NCBI GenBank assembly: GCA_040773965.1
Contig: JAXGVG010000015.1
Span: 1 to 21,112, forward strand
From: JAXGVG01 sp040773965
GTDB taxonomy: Bacteria; Pseudomonadota; Alphaproteobacteria; UBA9219
Direction of reading: 5' to 3'
Length of the DNA: 21,112 nucleotides
Shown here: positions 14,081 through 21,112 of the stretch, piece after piece
Numbering within the stretch: position 1 is the stretch's first letter
Layout: each line of letters begins with the position of its first letter
Notes under the pieces: generated by a model
Told to the model about the DNA's origin: nothing
Databases searched by the model: none
The model's input: the letters and a program-made list of their open reading frames with translations, nothing else
Position numbers and translations under genes: made by a program

Positions 14081-14335
14081 ATGGACAAAGCTAAAACGCC
14101 CTTGCCGCCCGATATTGCCAAACTGAGCTTCGAGGAGGCGCTCCTTGAGCTTGAAAATCTCGTCAAACAACTTGAAGACGGCAAGGCCAAGCTCGACGAT
14201 GCCATCGGCGCGTATGAACGCGGCGCTCTTCTCAAACGGCATTGCGAGACCAAGCTTCGCGAAGCCCAGGCCAAAATCGAGCGGATTTCGCTCGATCCGA
14301 ATGGAAGTCCCTCAACGTCACCTTTCAAAACCTGA
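14081..14335 (+). CDS. xseB: Exodeoxyribonuclease VII small subunit
   Basis: Small subunit of exonuclease VII, which degrades single-stranded DNA with the large XseA subunit (not in the window). The 84-aa protein shows the family pattern LSFEEALLELENLVKQLEDG (about 16-35), then LDDAIGAYERGALLKRHCETKLREAQAKIERI, forming two antiparallel helices. Typical length and C-terminal disordered tail. ATG start with a weak ribosome site. ispA follows after 17 bases, the common xseB-ispA pairing. Confidence 0.95.
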   Translation: MDKAKTPLPPDIAKLSFEEALLELENLVKQLEDGKAKLDDAIGAYERGALLKRHCETKLREAQAKIERISLDPNGSPSTSPFKT

Positions 14336-14352
14336 ACCGTCCGAGCCATCCC

Positions 14353-15252
14353 ATGCCCTCCGTCAGCCCCTCCCTTGCCGCCGCGATGACCCATGCTGCT
14401 ACGGCCGTCACCGAAGCCCTCGAACGCCTTCTGCCTCATTCCGATTTTGCCGAAAGAAAACTTTTCGATGCCATGCGCTTTGGCGCTTTGGGCGGCGGCA
14501 AACGTTTGCGCCCCTTTCTGGTGCTGAACTCGGCCCAATTGTTCGGCGTGCGCGAAGATTGCGCCTTGCGGGCGGCGGCCTCCGTGGAGTGTGTTCATTG
14601 TTATTCTCTCGTTCATGACGATTTGCCCGCGATGGACAATGCCGACTTACGCCGCGGCAAACCGACCGCGCACAAACAATTCGACGAAGCGACGGCAATT
14701 CTGGCCGGCGACGCGCTGCTGACGATCGCTTTTGAGATTCTGGCCGATCCGCGCACGCACGAAGACCCGAAGGTCCGCTGCAATCTGGTAACGGCGCTGG
14801 CCAAGGCTTCGGGCGCCAACGGCATGGTCGGCGGCCAGATGCTGGACCTTGTTGCCGAGACGACGGAACTCGACATCGGCGCCATCACGCGCCTCCAGCG
14901 CATGAAAACCGGCGAACTGATCGCCTTTTCGGCCGAAGCGGGCGGCATTCTCGGTAAGGCTTCGACCCAGCATTTAAGCGCGCTTCGCGCCTACGCCCAT
15001 GATCTTGGTCTCGCGTTCCAGATCATCGACGATCTTCTGGACGCCGAAGGGACGGAGAAAGAAACCGGCAAATCCGTCGGCCGCGACGCTAAAGCGGGCA
15101 AGGCGACCTTCGTTACGATCCTCGGCCTCGAACGCGCCCGCCATCAGGCGGAACTGCTTTCCGAGCAAGCCATACGCCACCTGAACGTTTTCGACGGACG
15201 CGCCAAAAACCTCGAAGACGTCGCGCGCTTTGTGGTGGACAGGAAAGGTTAA
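14353..15252 (+). CDS. ispA: Farnesyl (geranyl) diphosphate synthase
   Basis: Condenses IPP with DMAPP and GPP to C15 (or longer) prenyl diphosphate for quinones and undecaprenol. The 299-aa protein has the first aspartate-rich motif DDLPAMD (D89, D90, D95) followed by LRRG, and the second DDLLD (D226, D227, D230), plus GGGKRLRP near 47-54. Start ATG 14353 was chosen to follow xseB; the frame is open further upstream to 14242, but that stretch overlaps xseB and reads as unrelated sequence. There is no good ribosome site. In many bacteria dxs follows xseB-ispA; here the next gene is the convergent htpX, so the cluster ends. Its stop overlaps the htpX stop by four bases. Confidence 0.95.
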   Translation: MPSVSPSLAAAMTHAATAVTEALERLLPHSDFAERKLFDAMRFGALGGGKRLRPFLVLNSAQLFGVREDCALRAAASVECVHCYSLVHDDLPAMDNADLRRGKPTAHKQFDEATAILAGDALLTIAFEILADPRTHEDPKVRCNLVTALAKASGANGMVGGQMLDLVAETTELDIGAITRLQRMKTGELIAFSAEAGGILGKASTQHLSALRAYAHDLGLAFQIIDDLLDAEGTEKETGKSVGRDAKAGKATFVTILGLERARHQAELLSEQAIRHLNVFDGRAKNLEDVARFVVDRKG

Positions 15253-16277
15253 CCCGCCCTCGGGATCACGCTTTTTCCCTCCGGCGGCAAGCCGCCGAGC
15301 TCGCGCAGAATGCGAATGCGGTCCTTGATGGGTGGATGCGTGTCAAAAAGACTGAACGCGGACGGCGGGTTTTCGACGAACATCTGCCGCACTTCGGACG
15401 GCACGTCGCCCAGCATGGCGTTGCCCGAAATTTTTTCCAGCGCCGAAATCATCGCTTCGGGATTTTTGGTCAGCTCCACCGATCCGGCGTCGGCCAGGTA
15501 CTCGCGCTTGCGCGAAAGCGCGAAACGTATCACAAGCGCCAGCACATACCCTACCCACAGCAAAACCGCCGCAACGATCATCAACACGGCCGTCCCACGT
15601 CCCCGGCGGTCGCCGCGGCCGTAAGAAGCATAACGCAGTCCGCGCCACATCATCTGCGCCAAAAAGGAAATCATCCCCGTAAAAACGACCGCCACGACCA
15701 AAAGCCGAACGTCGCGGTTCATGATATGCGTCAATTCATGCGCCAGAACGGCTTCAAGTTCGGCCCTGTCGAGGCGCTCCAGCAAACCGCGCGTGACGGT
15801 CACGTTGTAGTTGCCCTCGTTCATCCCGCTCGCGTAGGCGTTCATGACAGGCGTGTCGATAACGTAAAGATTCGGCGTCTTCATCCCACGCGAAATGCAT
15901 AGATTTTCCAGTAGGTTATACGGCTCCGGCGCCTCGCTGCGCGCCAACGGTTTGGCTCCTGTGGCAGCGCGGATCATGGCGTCGTTGAAAAGATAGCCGA
16001 GCAAAACCCACACAACCGCGACGCCCAGCACGATGGGCCAATATTCGTAAACGGCGTAACGCGCCAGATCAAATGGCGTCGCGACGCCGGGGTCGGCGAC
16101 GCCAAAGCCCATCAACATACCTCGGTCGAGCATGCCTCCCGCATCCGCGTATGCCAGACCCGTGAGATAAAAAATCCCGCCCAGCAGCGCCAGCAACAGC
16201 AAAGGAAACGCCGCCAGCAACGCCATCGACTTCAGGTTGTTGTTCCAGCGATAGGTCGAAAGGCCGAGAGCAGGCAT
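15249..16277 (-). CDS. htpX: HtpX-like M48 membrane metalloprotease
   Basis: Zinc endopeptidase of the inner membrane involved in membrane-protein quality control. It has four hydrophobic segments at about residues 20-46, 82-100, 193-215 and 232-257 (numbered from the upstream TTG), with the HELTH motif at 183-187 and REYLADA supplying the third ligand E262 after the fourth segment, as in HtpX. The C-terminal region ends SLFDTHPPIKDRIRIL, the usual HtpX tail. Two starts are possible: TTG 16286, overlapping the lemA stop as TTGA, or ATG 16277, given here; neither has an ideal ribosome site. lemA lies directly upstream in the same operon, a recurrent pair. Convergent with ispA, stops overlapping by four bases. 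Confidence 0.94.
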   Translation of the reverse strand: MPALGLSTYRWNNNLKSMALLAAFPLLLLALLGGIFYLTGLAYADAGGMLDRGMLMGFGVADPGVATPFDLARYAVYEYWPIVLGVAVVWVLLGYLFNDAMIRAATGAKPLARSEAPEPYNLLENLCISRGMKTPNLYVIDTPVMNAYASGMNEGNYNVTVTRGLLERLDRAELEAVLAHELTHIMNRDVRLLVVAVVFTGMISFLAQMMWRGLRYASYGRGDRRGRGTAVLMIVAAVLLWVGYVLALVIRFALSRKREYLADAGSVELTKNPEAMISALEKISGNAMLGDVPSEVRQMFVENPPSAFSLFDTHPPIKDRIRILRELGGLPPEGKSVIPRAG

Positions 16278-16282
16278 AGCCT

Positions 16283-16852
16283 TCAACCGCCGAAAGAAAC
16301 TTTTGGCGGCATAGAGGCCGCCGCGCGTTCCTCGCCGTTGAGCGCGAACATCTCGGCTTCCTTAAAGCCGAAGGATCCCGCGATGAGCGCCGCCGGAAAC
16401 TGTTGAATGGCCGTGTTGTATTCCGCAACGGCATTGTTGAAGAAACGCCGCGCCGCGGCAATCTTGTTCTCAAGATCCGAAAGCTCTTTCTGCAGCTGTA
16501 TGAAGTTTTCGTTGGCCTTCAACTGCGGATAGTTCTCCGCCACGGCCATCAATTGCATCAACGCGCCGGTCAACGCGCTCTCCGCCTGGCCGCGATCCTT
16601 CAACGAACTGGCGCGCATGGCCGAGGCGCGCGTTTCAGCGACCTTCTCGAAAACGCCGCTTTCGTGTTTGGCGTATCCCTTCACCGTCTCCACAAGGTTG
16701 GGAATCAGGTCGTGCCGCTGTTTAAGCTGCACGTCGATATCGGCAAAGGCGTTTTTCGTTGTCTGCCGCAGCGCCACCAAACGGTTGTAGATGACGACAA
16801 GAAAGAAGGCGGCAAGCGCCAACGCCAGAATGATATAGCCAAGAACGCTCAT
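16283..16852 (-). CDS. lemA: LemA family protein
   Basis: LemA proteins are membrane-anchored helical proteins often encoded beside HtpX-type proteases; molecular role unclear. The 189-aa protein has one N-terminal membrane segment (LGYIILALALAAFFLVVIY, about 4-22) with the conserved YNRLVALR just after it, then FADIDVQLKQRHDLIPNLVETVKGYAKHE (36-64) and the ENYPQLKANENFIQLQ motif near 106-121, and FFNNAVAEYN, all family hallmarks. GCGAGG six bases before ATG supports the start. First gene of lemA-htpX; divergent from rsmB with 82 bases between starts. Confidence 0.96.
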   Translation of the reverse strand: MSVLGYIILALALAAFFLVVIYNRLVALRQTTKNAFADIDVQLKQRHDLIPNLVETVKGYAKHESGVFEKVAETRASAMRASSLKDRGQAESALTGALMQLMAVAENYPQLKANENFIQLQKELSDLENKIAAARRFFNNAVAEYNTAIQQFPAALIAGSFGFKEAEMFALNGEERAAASMPPKVSFGG

Positions 16853-16934
16853 GGGAAACCTCGCCGTTAAGGTTAAAATGCCTTCCTGTAAATATAGGCA
16901 TCCATGACCCTCCCGGCAATGCTATGAAGGAGCC

Positions 16935-18242
16935 ATGAAAAGAAACGCTTCTTCACCCGCTCTTTCTTCCCGCGCCGCCGCGCTCGACCTGCTGCAAGCC
17001 GTGGTGCGCAAGCGCCAGGCCTTCGACGACGCTCTGGAACGCCACGAAGGCCTGGCCAAACTGGAAAAGCGCGACCGCGCGTTCGTGCACATGCTGGTGG
17101 CGACGTCTTTGCGCCGTTTGGGCCAGCTTGACGGCGCGATCAAGGCGTGCCTCGACAAGCCGCAGGAATTGAAGGCCATCGCGAAGGATTTGCTTCGTCT
17201 TGGCGCGGCCCAGATTCTGTTTCTGGATACGCCCGCCCACGCGGCCGTGGACACCGTCGTGGAACTGGCTGCCAGCGATAATGCTTCCGCGCCTTACAAA
17301 GGCTTGATCAACGCCGTCTTGCGGCGGCTGACGCGCGAAGGCAAGGGGCTTATCGCCAAACAGGACGCCGCGCGCCTCAACACGCCGGACTGGCTGTGGC
17401 TGAGCTGGCGGAAGGCCTATGGCGTCGCCCAGGCCCGAAAAATTGCCGAAGCCCATCTTGGCGAGGCGCTCACGGACATTGGCGTTAAAACGGACGCCGC
17501 GTCATGGGCAAGAAAACTCGGCGCGCGTTTGCTTCCTACCGGAAGCTTGCGGCTCGACGGCCTGACGCCCGTGACGGAACTGCCGGGTTTTGCGGACGGC
17601 GCATGGTGGGTGCAGGACGCGGCGGCGGCCTTGCCGGTCAAGCTGATGGGCGATGTCCGCGGCAGGAAAGTTATCGACCTCTGCGCCGCGCCGGGCGGAA
17701 AGACGATGCAATTGGCCGCCCTGGGCGCGCATGTGACCGCCGTCGACCGTTCGGCCGCCCGCCTGAAGCGACTCAACGAAAACCTTTCGCGCGCCCAACT
17801 GAAAGCCGACGTCGTGTGCAAAGACGCGCTTGCTTTTGTGCCGGAATCCAAAGCCGGTTTCGTGCTGATCGACGCCCCCTGCTCGACGACCGGCACCATC
17901 CGGCGCCACCCGGACGTGTTGCGCCTGAAAAAGCCCGAAGACGCCGCGCGCATGGCGGAACTGCAAGGCAAGCTTCTCGATCACGCGGCCAACAAGATTC
18001 TCGCCCCCGGCGGCACACTGGTTTACGCGGTCTGTTCGCTTCAGCCGGAAGAGGCCGAGCGTCAAATCGAAGCGCTTCTCGAACGCCACCCCTCCCTATC
18101 CCGGCAACCCGTCCTTCCCGAAGAAATCGGAGGCTGCGCCGACTTTATCACGCCGGCGGGCGACCTCCGCTGCCTGCCCTGCCATTGGCCCGAACACGGC
18201 GGAATCGATGGCTTTTACGCGGCGAGGTTGAAAAACGCCTGA
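16935..18242 (+). CDS. rsmB: 16S rRNA (cytosine(967)-C(5))-methyltransferase RsmB
   Basis: Methylates C967 of 16S rRNA using SAM. The 435-aa protein has the NusB-like RNA-binding domain (about 10-140, with RAFVHMLVATSLRRLGQLD) and a Rossmann methyltransferase domain. SAM loop DLCAAPGGKT is at 248-257; the two catalytic cysteines are C316 in DAPCSTTG and C367 in VYAVCSLQPEE. Typical length. ATG start has a full AAGGAG only two to three bases upstream, tighter than usual. It opens a plus-strand group rsmB-rpe-heparinase; in alphaproteobacteria purH often follows, but here the group ends before any purH is seen. Confidence 0.96.
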   Translation: MKRNASSPALSSRAAALDLLQAVVRKRQAFDDALERHEGLAKLEKRDRAFVHMLVATSLRRLGQLDGAIKACLDKPQELKAIAKDLLRLGAAQILFLDTPAHAAVDTVVELAASDNASAPYKGLINAVLRRLTREGKGLIAKQDAARLNTPDWLWLSWRKAYGVAQARKIAEAHLGEALTDIGVKTDAASWARKLGARLLPTGSLRLDGLTPVTELPGFADGAWWVQDAAAALPVKLMGDVRGRKVIDLCAAPGGKTMQLAALGAHVTAVDRSAARLKRLNENLSRAQLKADVVCKDALAFVPESKAGFVLIDAPCSTTGTIRRHPDVLRLKKPEDAARMAELQGKLLDHAANKILAPGGTLVYAVCSLQPEEAERQIEALLERHPSLSRQPVLPEEIGGCADFITPAGDLRCLPCHWPEHGGIDGFYAARLKNA

Positions 18243-18286
18243 AGCCGCCGGTTGCTCCCCGCCGCCGAACTTGATACTTTAATTCC

Positions 18287-18946
18287 ATGCAGCAGCCGAT
18301 CCGCCTTGCCCCGTCGATCCTGTCCGCCGATTTTGCCCGTCTGGGCGAAGAGGTGCGCGCTATCGACGAAGCGGGCGCCGATTACATCCACGTCGATGTT
18401 ATGGACGGCCACTTCGTGCCGAACATCACTATCGGACCGGCCGTCGTCAAAGCGCTGCGCCCCTTCAGCGCCAGGCCTTTCGACGTTCATTTGATGATCG
18501 CGCCGACCGATCCCTACATCGAAGACTTCGCGAAAGCCGGAGCCGACATCATCACCGTCCACCCCGAAGCCGGGCCGCACCTGCACCGCACCGTTCAGCT
18601 GATAAAGGCGCATGGCAAAAAAGCGGGGGTCGCGCTGAATCCCGCCACGCCGGTTTCCGCCGTCGAATTCGTTTTGAACGAAATCGATCTTGTCCTGGTC
18701 ATGACGGTCAATCCCGGTTTCGGCGGGCAAACGTTTATCGCTTCCCAGCTTGAAAAAATCGGGACTCTCCGACAGATGATCGACGCCTCCGGCCGAACGA
18801 TCGATCTGGAAGTCGATGGCGGCATCAAGCCGGAAACCGCCAAAAAAACCGTCGCCGCCGGGGCCGACGTTCTTGTCGCGGGCACGGCAAGCTTCAAGGG
18901 CGGCGCTTCGGCGTACGCAGACAATCTACTTGCGCTGCGCGGATAG
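18287..18946 (+). CDS. rpe: Ribulose-phosphate 3-epimerase
   Basis: Interconverts ribulose 5-phosphate and xylulose 5-phosphate in the pentose phosphate pathway. The 219-aa TIM barrel has the diagnostic APSILSADFARLG (8-20), HVDVMDGHFVPN (35-46) with metal ligands H35 and D37, H68 in FDVHLM, NPGFGGQ (142-148) and D177 in LEVDGGI. All catalytic residues are intact. ATG start lacks a recognisable ribosome site; 44 bases separate it from rsmB, so it is probably in the same transcript. Confidence 0.97.
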   Translation: MQQPIRLAPSILSADFARLGEEVRAIDEAGADYIHVDVMDGHFVPNITIGPAVVKALRPFSARPFDVHLMIAPTDPYIEDFAKAGADIITVHPEAGPHLHRTVQLIKAHGKKAGVALNPATPVSAVEFVLNEIDLVLVMTVNPGFGGQTFIASQLEKIGTLRQMIDASGRTIDLEVDGGIKPETAKKTVAAGADVLVAGTASFKGGASAYADNLLALRG

Positions 18947-18973
18947 GACGACCGGCGTGGGGATAAAAAGCCC

Positions 18974-20578
18974 GTGAGAGTTCTTCGCTACCTGAGAAAG
19001 AAAACGCAGGCTCTCGTTTACGGCAGCCCGTTTTACCGTGCGCTTCTTGGCCGGGGGAAAAACCCGCCGCATCTTCATCTGATTCTGAACGATTCATGGC
19101 CCGGCGACGCCAAGGCGGGACAAGCCATCGCCGCCAGCCCTTCCAGCCCGTTCGAACCGGCCCAGCCGCTCACGCCCGCCAAAAGGAAACCGCTTCTGGC
19201 GCACGGATGGCTGCGCGACCTGAAGGCGATGGGCACGGATTCGGCCAAGCGCAAGGCGCGGGCGCTCTTGAAAGACTGGCTGATCAATCGCGACAACTGG
19301 GAAGAGGAAAGCTGGGCGCCCGATGTGCTGGGCGAGCGGCTGACAAACTGGATTTCGTTTCATGATTTTTGCGCCGTCCACGCCGACGAGGATCTGGAAG
19401 AACGGCTTATCGCAAGCCTGCTGCGGCAGCGGAACCATCTGCTCCGCGTCTTGCCGGCCCCCCTGACGGGCACGGAAGGCCTGCAAGCCATTAAGGGCCT
19501 GATCGTCGCGGATCTGAGCCTGAGCAAGGGCCGGAAAGCGCTCGGCCTCGGCCTTGAGCTTTTGCAGCGCCATCTGGCCGCCGAGATTTTGCCCGACGGC
19601 GGCCATATCTCGCGCAATCCCGACGCGCAATTGAAGATGCTCCATCATTTGATCGACATCCGCGCGGCTTTGCGGGCCGCCGGGCAGGAAACGCCGCCCG
19701 AGCTTCTCACGGCCATCGAGCGGATGGTCCCCGCGCTCAAGCTGTTCCGCCACGGCGACGGAGGCCTCGCGCATTTCAACGGCGGGCATCAGGACAACGG
19801 GCTTGAGATGGAAGCGGTCTTGTCCATGGCCGAGGCGCGCGGGCGCGTGCTGCGCCGCCTGCCGCAAACCGGCTACGAGCGCGTCACGGCGGGACGCGCG
19901 CTTTTGCTCGTGGACGTCGGCGTTCCGCCGCCGTGGCCTCACGACAAAACGGCCCACGCGGGCTTGCTAAGTTTCGAGTTCAGCGTCGGGCGCGAGCGGC
20001 TCATCGTGAACTGCGGCGCGGGTCCCGAAGGCGACGAGGAATGGCGCGCGGCGACGGCCGCCACGGCCGCGCACAGCGCGCTGATTCTCGCCGACACCAA
20101 CGCGTGCGAAGTCCTGCCGGAAGGGCACATCGGCCATCGGCCAAAGCCCGTCGCCGCCCAGCGCTACGAACAGGACGGCGCCCATTACGTCGAAACGGCT
20201 CATGGCGGCTACGAAAGCGGCTTCCATGTCACGCACCACCGCTCCCTTTGCCTCGCGGCGGAAGGCGAAGAACTTCATGGCCGCGACCTTCTCTCCGGCC
20301 CGCCGGGACAGGAGTACACGATCCGCTGGCATCTGCATCCGACTGTGCAGGCCTCGCTGGTCCAGGGCGGACAGGCGGCCTTATTGTTGACGCCTTCGGG
20401 GCTCGGCTGGCGATTTAGGATCGAATCCGGCATTATGGGCGGCGAACTGAGCCTCGAGTCCAGCGTTTACTGCGGCGGCGGGACCCCTCGCCGCACCTTG
20501 CAATTGAAAGTGACAGGCCGTACGGATGAAGACCCGGCCGTCATCGGCTGGATGCTGGTGCGGGAGAAGAAGGGGTGA
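18974..20578 (+). CDS. Heparinase II/III family protein
   Basis: A 534-aa protein of the heparinase II/III-like type common in Alphaproteobacteria next to rsmB. The N-terminal part is an alpha-helical toroid (about 80-310: WAPDVLGERLTNWISFHDF, LRQRNHLLRVLPAPLTGTEGLQAIKGLIV, HLAAEILPDGGHISRNPDAQLKMLHHLIDIR), and the C-terminal part (about 325-534) is beta-rich (AGLLSFEFSVGRERLIVNCG, HSALILADTNACEVL, GYESGFHVTHHRSL). No Sec signal peptide is visible, although related polysaccharide lyases are usually exported; substrate unknown. The start is GTG 18974 with only a weak GGGGAT ribosome site. It follows rpe by 27 bases. Product family is clear; activity is not established. Confidence 0.88.
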   Translation: MRVLRYLRKKTQALVYGSPFYRALLGRGKNPPHLHLILNDSWPGDAKAGQAIAASPSSPFEPAQPLTPAKRKPLLAHGWLRDLKAMGTDSAKRKARALLKDWLINRDNWEEESWAPDVLGERLTNWISFHDFCAVHADEDLEERLIASLLRQRNHLLRVLPAPLTGTEGLQAIKGLIVADLSLSKGRKALGLGLELLQRHLAAEILPDGGHISRNPDAQLKMLHHLIDIRAALRAAGQETPPELLTAIERMVPALKLFRHGDGGLAHFNGGHQDNGLEMEAVLSMAEARGRVLRRLPQTGYERVTAGRALLLVDVGVPPPWPHDKTAHAGLLSFEFSVGRERLIVNCGAGPEGDEEWRAATAATAAHSALILADTNACEVLPEGHIGHRPKPVAAQRYEQDGAHYVETAHGGYESGFHVTHHRSLCLAAEGEELHGRDLLSGPPGQEYTIRWHLHPTVQASLVQGGQAALLLTPSGLGWRFRIESGIMGGELSLESSVYCGGGTPRRTLQLKVTGRTDEDPAVIGWMLVREKKG

Positions 20579-20625
20579 ATCTAGGGATGACCCATCAGGC
20601 AAACAGGTCGATACTATTTCGCACG

Positions 20626-20644
20626 AAGCGATAACGGATCGCTT
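20626..20644. other. Stem-loop between convergent genes
   Basis: AAGCGAT (20626-20632) pairs perfectly with ATCGCTT (20638-20644) around a five-base loop. It sits between the convergent stops of the heparinase-like gene and the small membrane-protein gene. No T tract follows in either direction, so it is not a textbook intrinsic terminator, though it could help end or protect both transcripts. Confidence 0.35.
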
Positions 20645-20658
20645 AATGTGAAAAGCTA

Positions 20659-20964
20659 TCAGCCGTTGTTGAATTGATCTTGCTTAGCTTCGTACTTTAT
20701 TTCGCTGTAGCGGGTGATGCCGCGTATCGCATCGTTGTAGAGGGCGGCTTCGAAGTCCCTTCTCTTGTAGACGTTGACCAATTCCCAAAGAACTGTTGCA
20801 ACCCCCACAATAATGCCTAATTCAATTCCCCGTTTTACAAACTGGGGATCACCAAGCGCATAACGCCCGACGGTTTCGCAGATGCCAGCGGCCGCGGCCC
20901 AGAAAAGAGCCGGCGTTGTGCCTGTGCGCAACGTTTCAATGGCCGCTTCTTTAAAAAAGTTCAA
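20659..20964 (-). CDS. Small membrane protein of unknown function, about 101 aa
   Basis: I do not recognise the family. The frame encodes two likely membrane helices, about residues 17-37 (TPALFWAAAAGICETVGRYAL) and 45-66 (GIELGIIVGVATVLWELVNVY), followed by a charged soluble tail rich in Lys, Glu and Asp (KRRDFEAALYNDAIRG onward). Loop length and charge suggest a hairpin with both ends in the cytoplasm. The first codon is TTG at 20964 and there is no convincing ribosome site; the true start could differ. It is convergent with the heparinase-like gene and divergent from the gene starting at 21060. Coding is supported by the sensible membrane profile, but certainty is moderate. Confidence 0.55.
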   Translation of the reverse strand: MNFFKEAAIETLRTGTTPALFWAAAAGICETVGRYALGDPQFVKRGIELGIIVGVATVLWELVNVYKRRDFEAALYNDAIRGITRYSEIKYEAKQDQFNNG

Positions 20965-21059
20965 TCTCTGGCCACACTACCCTACACCTGACGACGCATT
21001 AACGTATTGAAAAGCATTTAAGATTCTAAAGGAGCCAACTGATTCGCAGGGAGGCTTCG

Positions 21060-21112
21060 ATGGATTTTGTAGGATTGACGAACATAGTGTGGCGAGCGCT
21101 GAGCGGGCGTTG
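21060..21112 (+). CDS. Start of an unknown gene, cut by window end
   Basis: An ATG at 21060-21062 follows a full AGGGAGG Shine-Dalgarno (21048-21054) by five bases and opens a frame that stays open to the window edge: MDFVGLTNIVWRALSGR. Seventeen codons are too few to name a family. The strong ribosome site is the main support. It diverges from the small membrane-protein gene. Confidence 0.5.
   Translation, partial: MDFVGLTNIVWRALSGR

Noticed and set aside
14068..14616. Minus-strand frame opposite xseB and ispA
   Set aside because: Both plus-strand genes are firmly identified by motifs, so this is a shadow frame.
20971..21093. Nine-base inverted repeat GCCACACTA (20971-20979) / TAGTGTGGC (21085-21093)
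   Set aside because: Arms are short and over 100 bases apart; several such pairs are expected by chance in a window of this size, and no mobile gene lies between.

Overview
The window looks like a chromosomal segment of a flagellated alphaproteobacterium. The main evidence is the flagellin / flbT / flaF block (FlbT and FlaF are flagellin regulators characteristic of Alphaproteobacteria), a good sigma-54 type promoter in front of the flagellin gene, and the rsmB / rpe / heparinase-like cluster at the right, an arrangement I associate with Alphaproteobacteria. By eye the left part (about 1-5 kb) is clearly AT-richer than the right part (about 13-20.6 kb). No rRNA, tRNA or CRISPR array was seen.

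Layout, left to right. (1) Positions 1-106: the end of an IS630-type insertion sequence, holding the first codons of its transposase on the minus strand. (2) 157-621: an unrecognised plus-strand gene. (3) 711-2562, minus strand: flagellin, flbT, flaF, with a terminator after flagellin. The 307-bp gap upstream of flagellin holds a sigma-54 type promoter, a structured mRNA leader and two near-identical 13-bp palindromes at enhancer distance. (4) 2870-4039, minus: a GT4-like glycosyltransferase, then a divergent small FlaG-like gene (4338-4658, plus) with a clear promoter and terminator. (5) 4722-11320, minus: a compact seven-gene histidine operon transcribed hisG-D-CB-H-A-F-IE. It has the enterobacterial gene order, a long-form HisG, a HisI-HisE fusion and an unusual HisC-HisB fusion; the histidinol-phosphate phosphatase is absent. 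A 14-bp-arm inverted repeat resembling a TrpR-family operator lies just upstream of hisG, overlapping the likely promoter.

(6) 11431-14021, minus: a small secreted protein of unknown function, phosphoglycerate kinase (pgk), and a YgjP-like metallopeptidase-fold protein. (7) 14081-15252, plus: xseB and ispA, start of a DNA-repair/isoprenoid cluster. (8) 15249-16852, minus: lemA and htpX, a membrane protein pair, with the htpX end overlapping the ispA end. (9) 16935-20578, plus: rsmB, rpe and a heparinase II/III-like protein. (10) 20659-20964, minus: a small membrane protein. (11) From 21060, plus: the first 17 codons of a gene that runs off the window.

Most genes are ordinary housekeeping genes. 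The parts worth a second look are regulatory (the flagellin leader and upstream palindromes, the his operator) and evolutionary (the gamma-type his operon with a HisC-HisB fusion).
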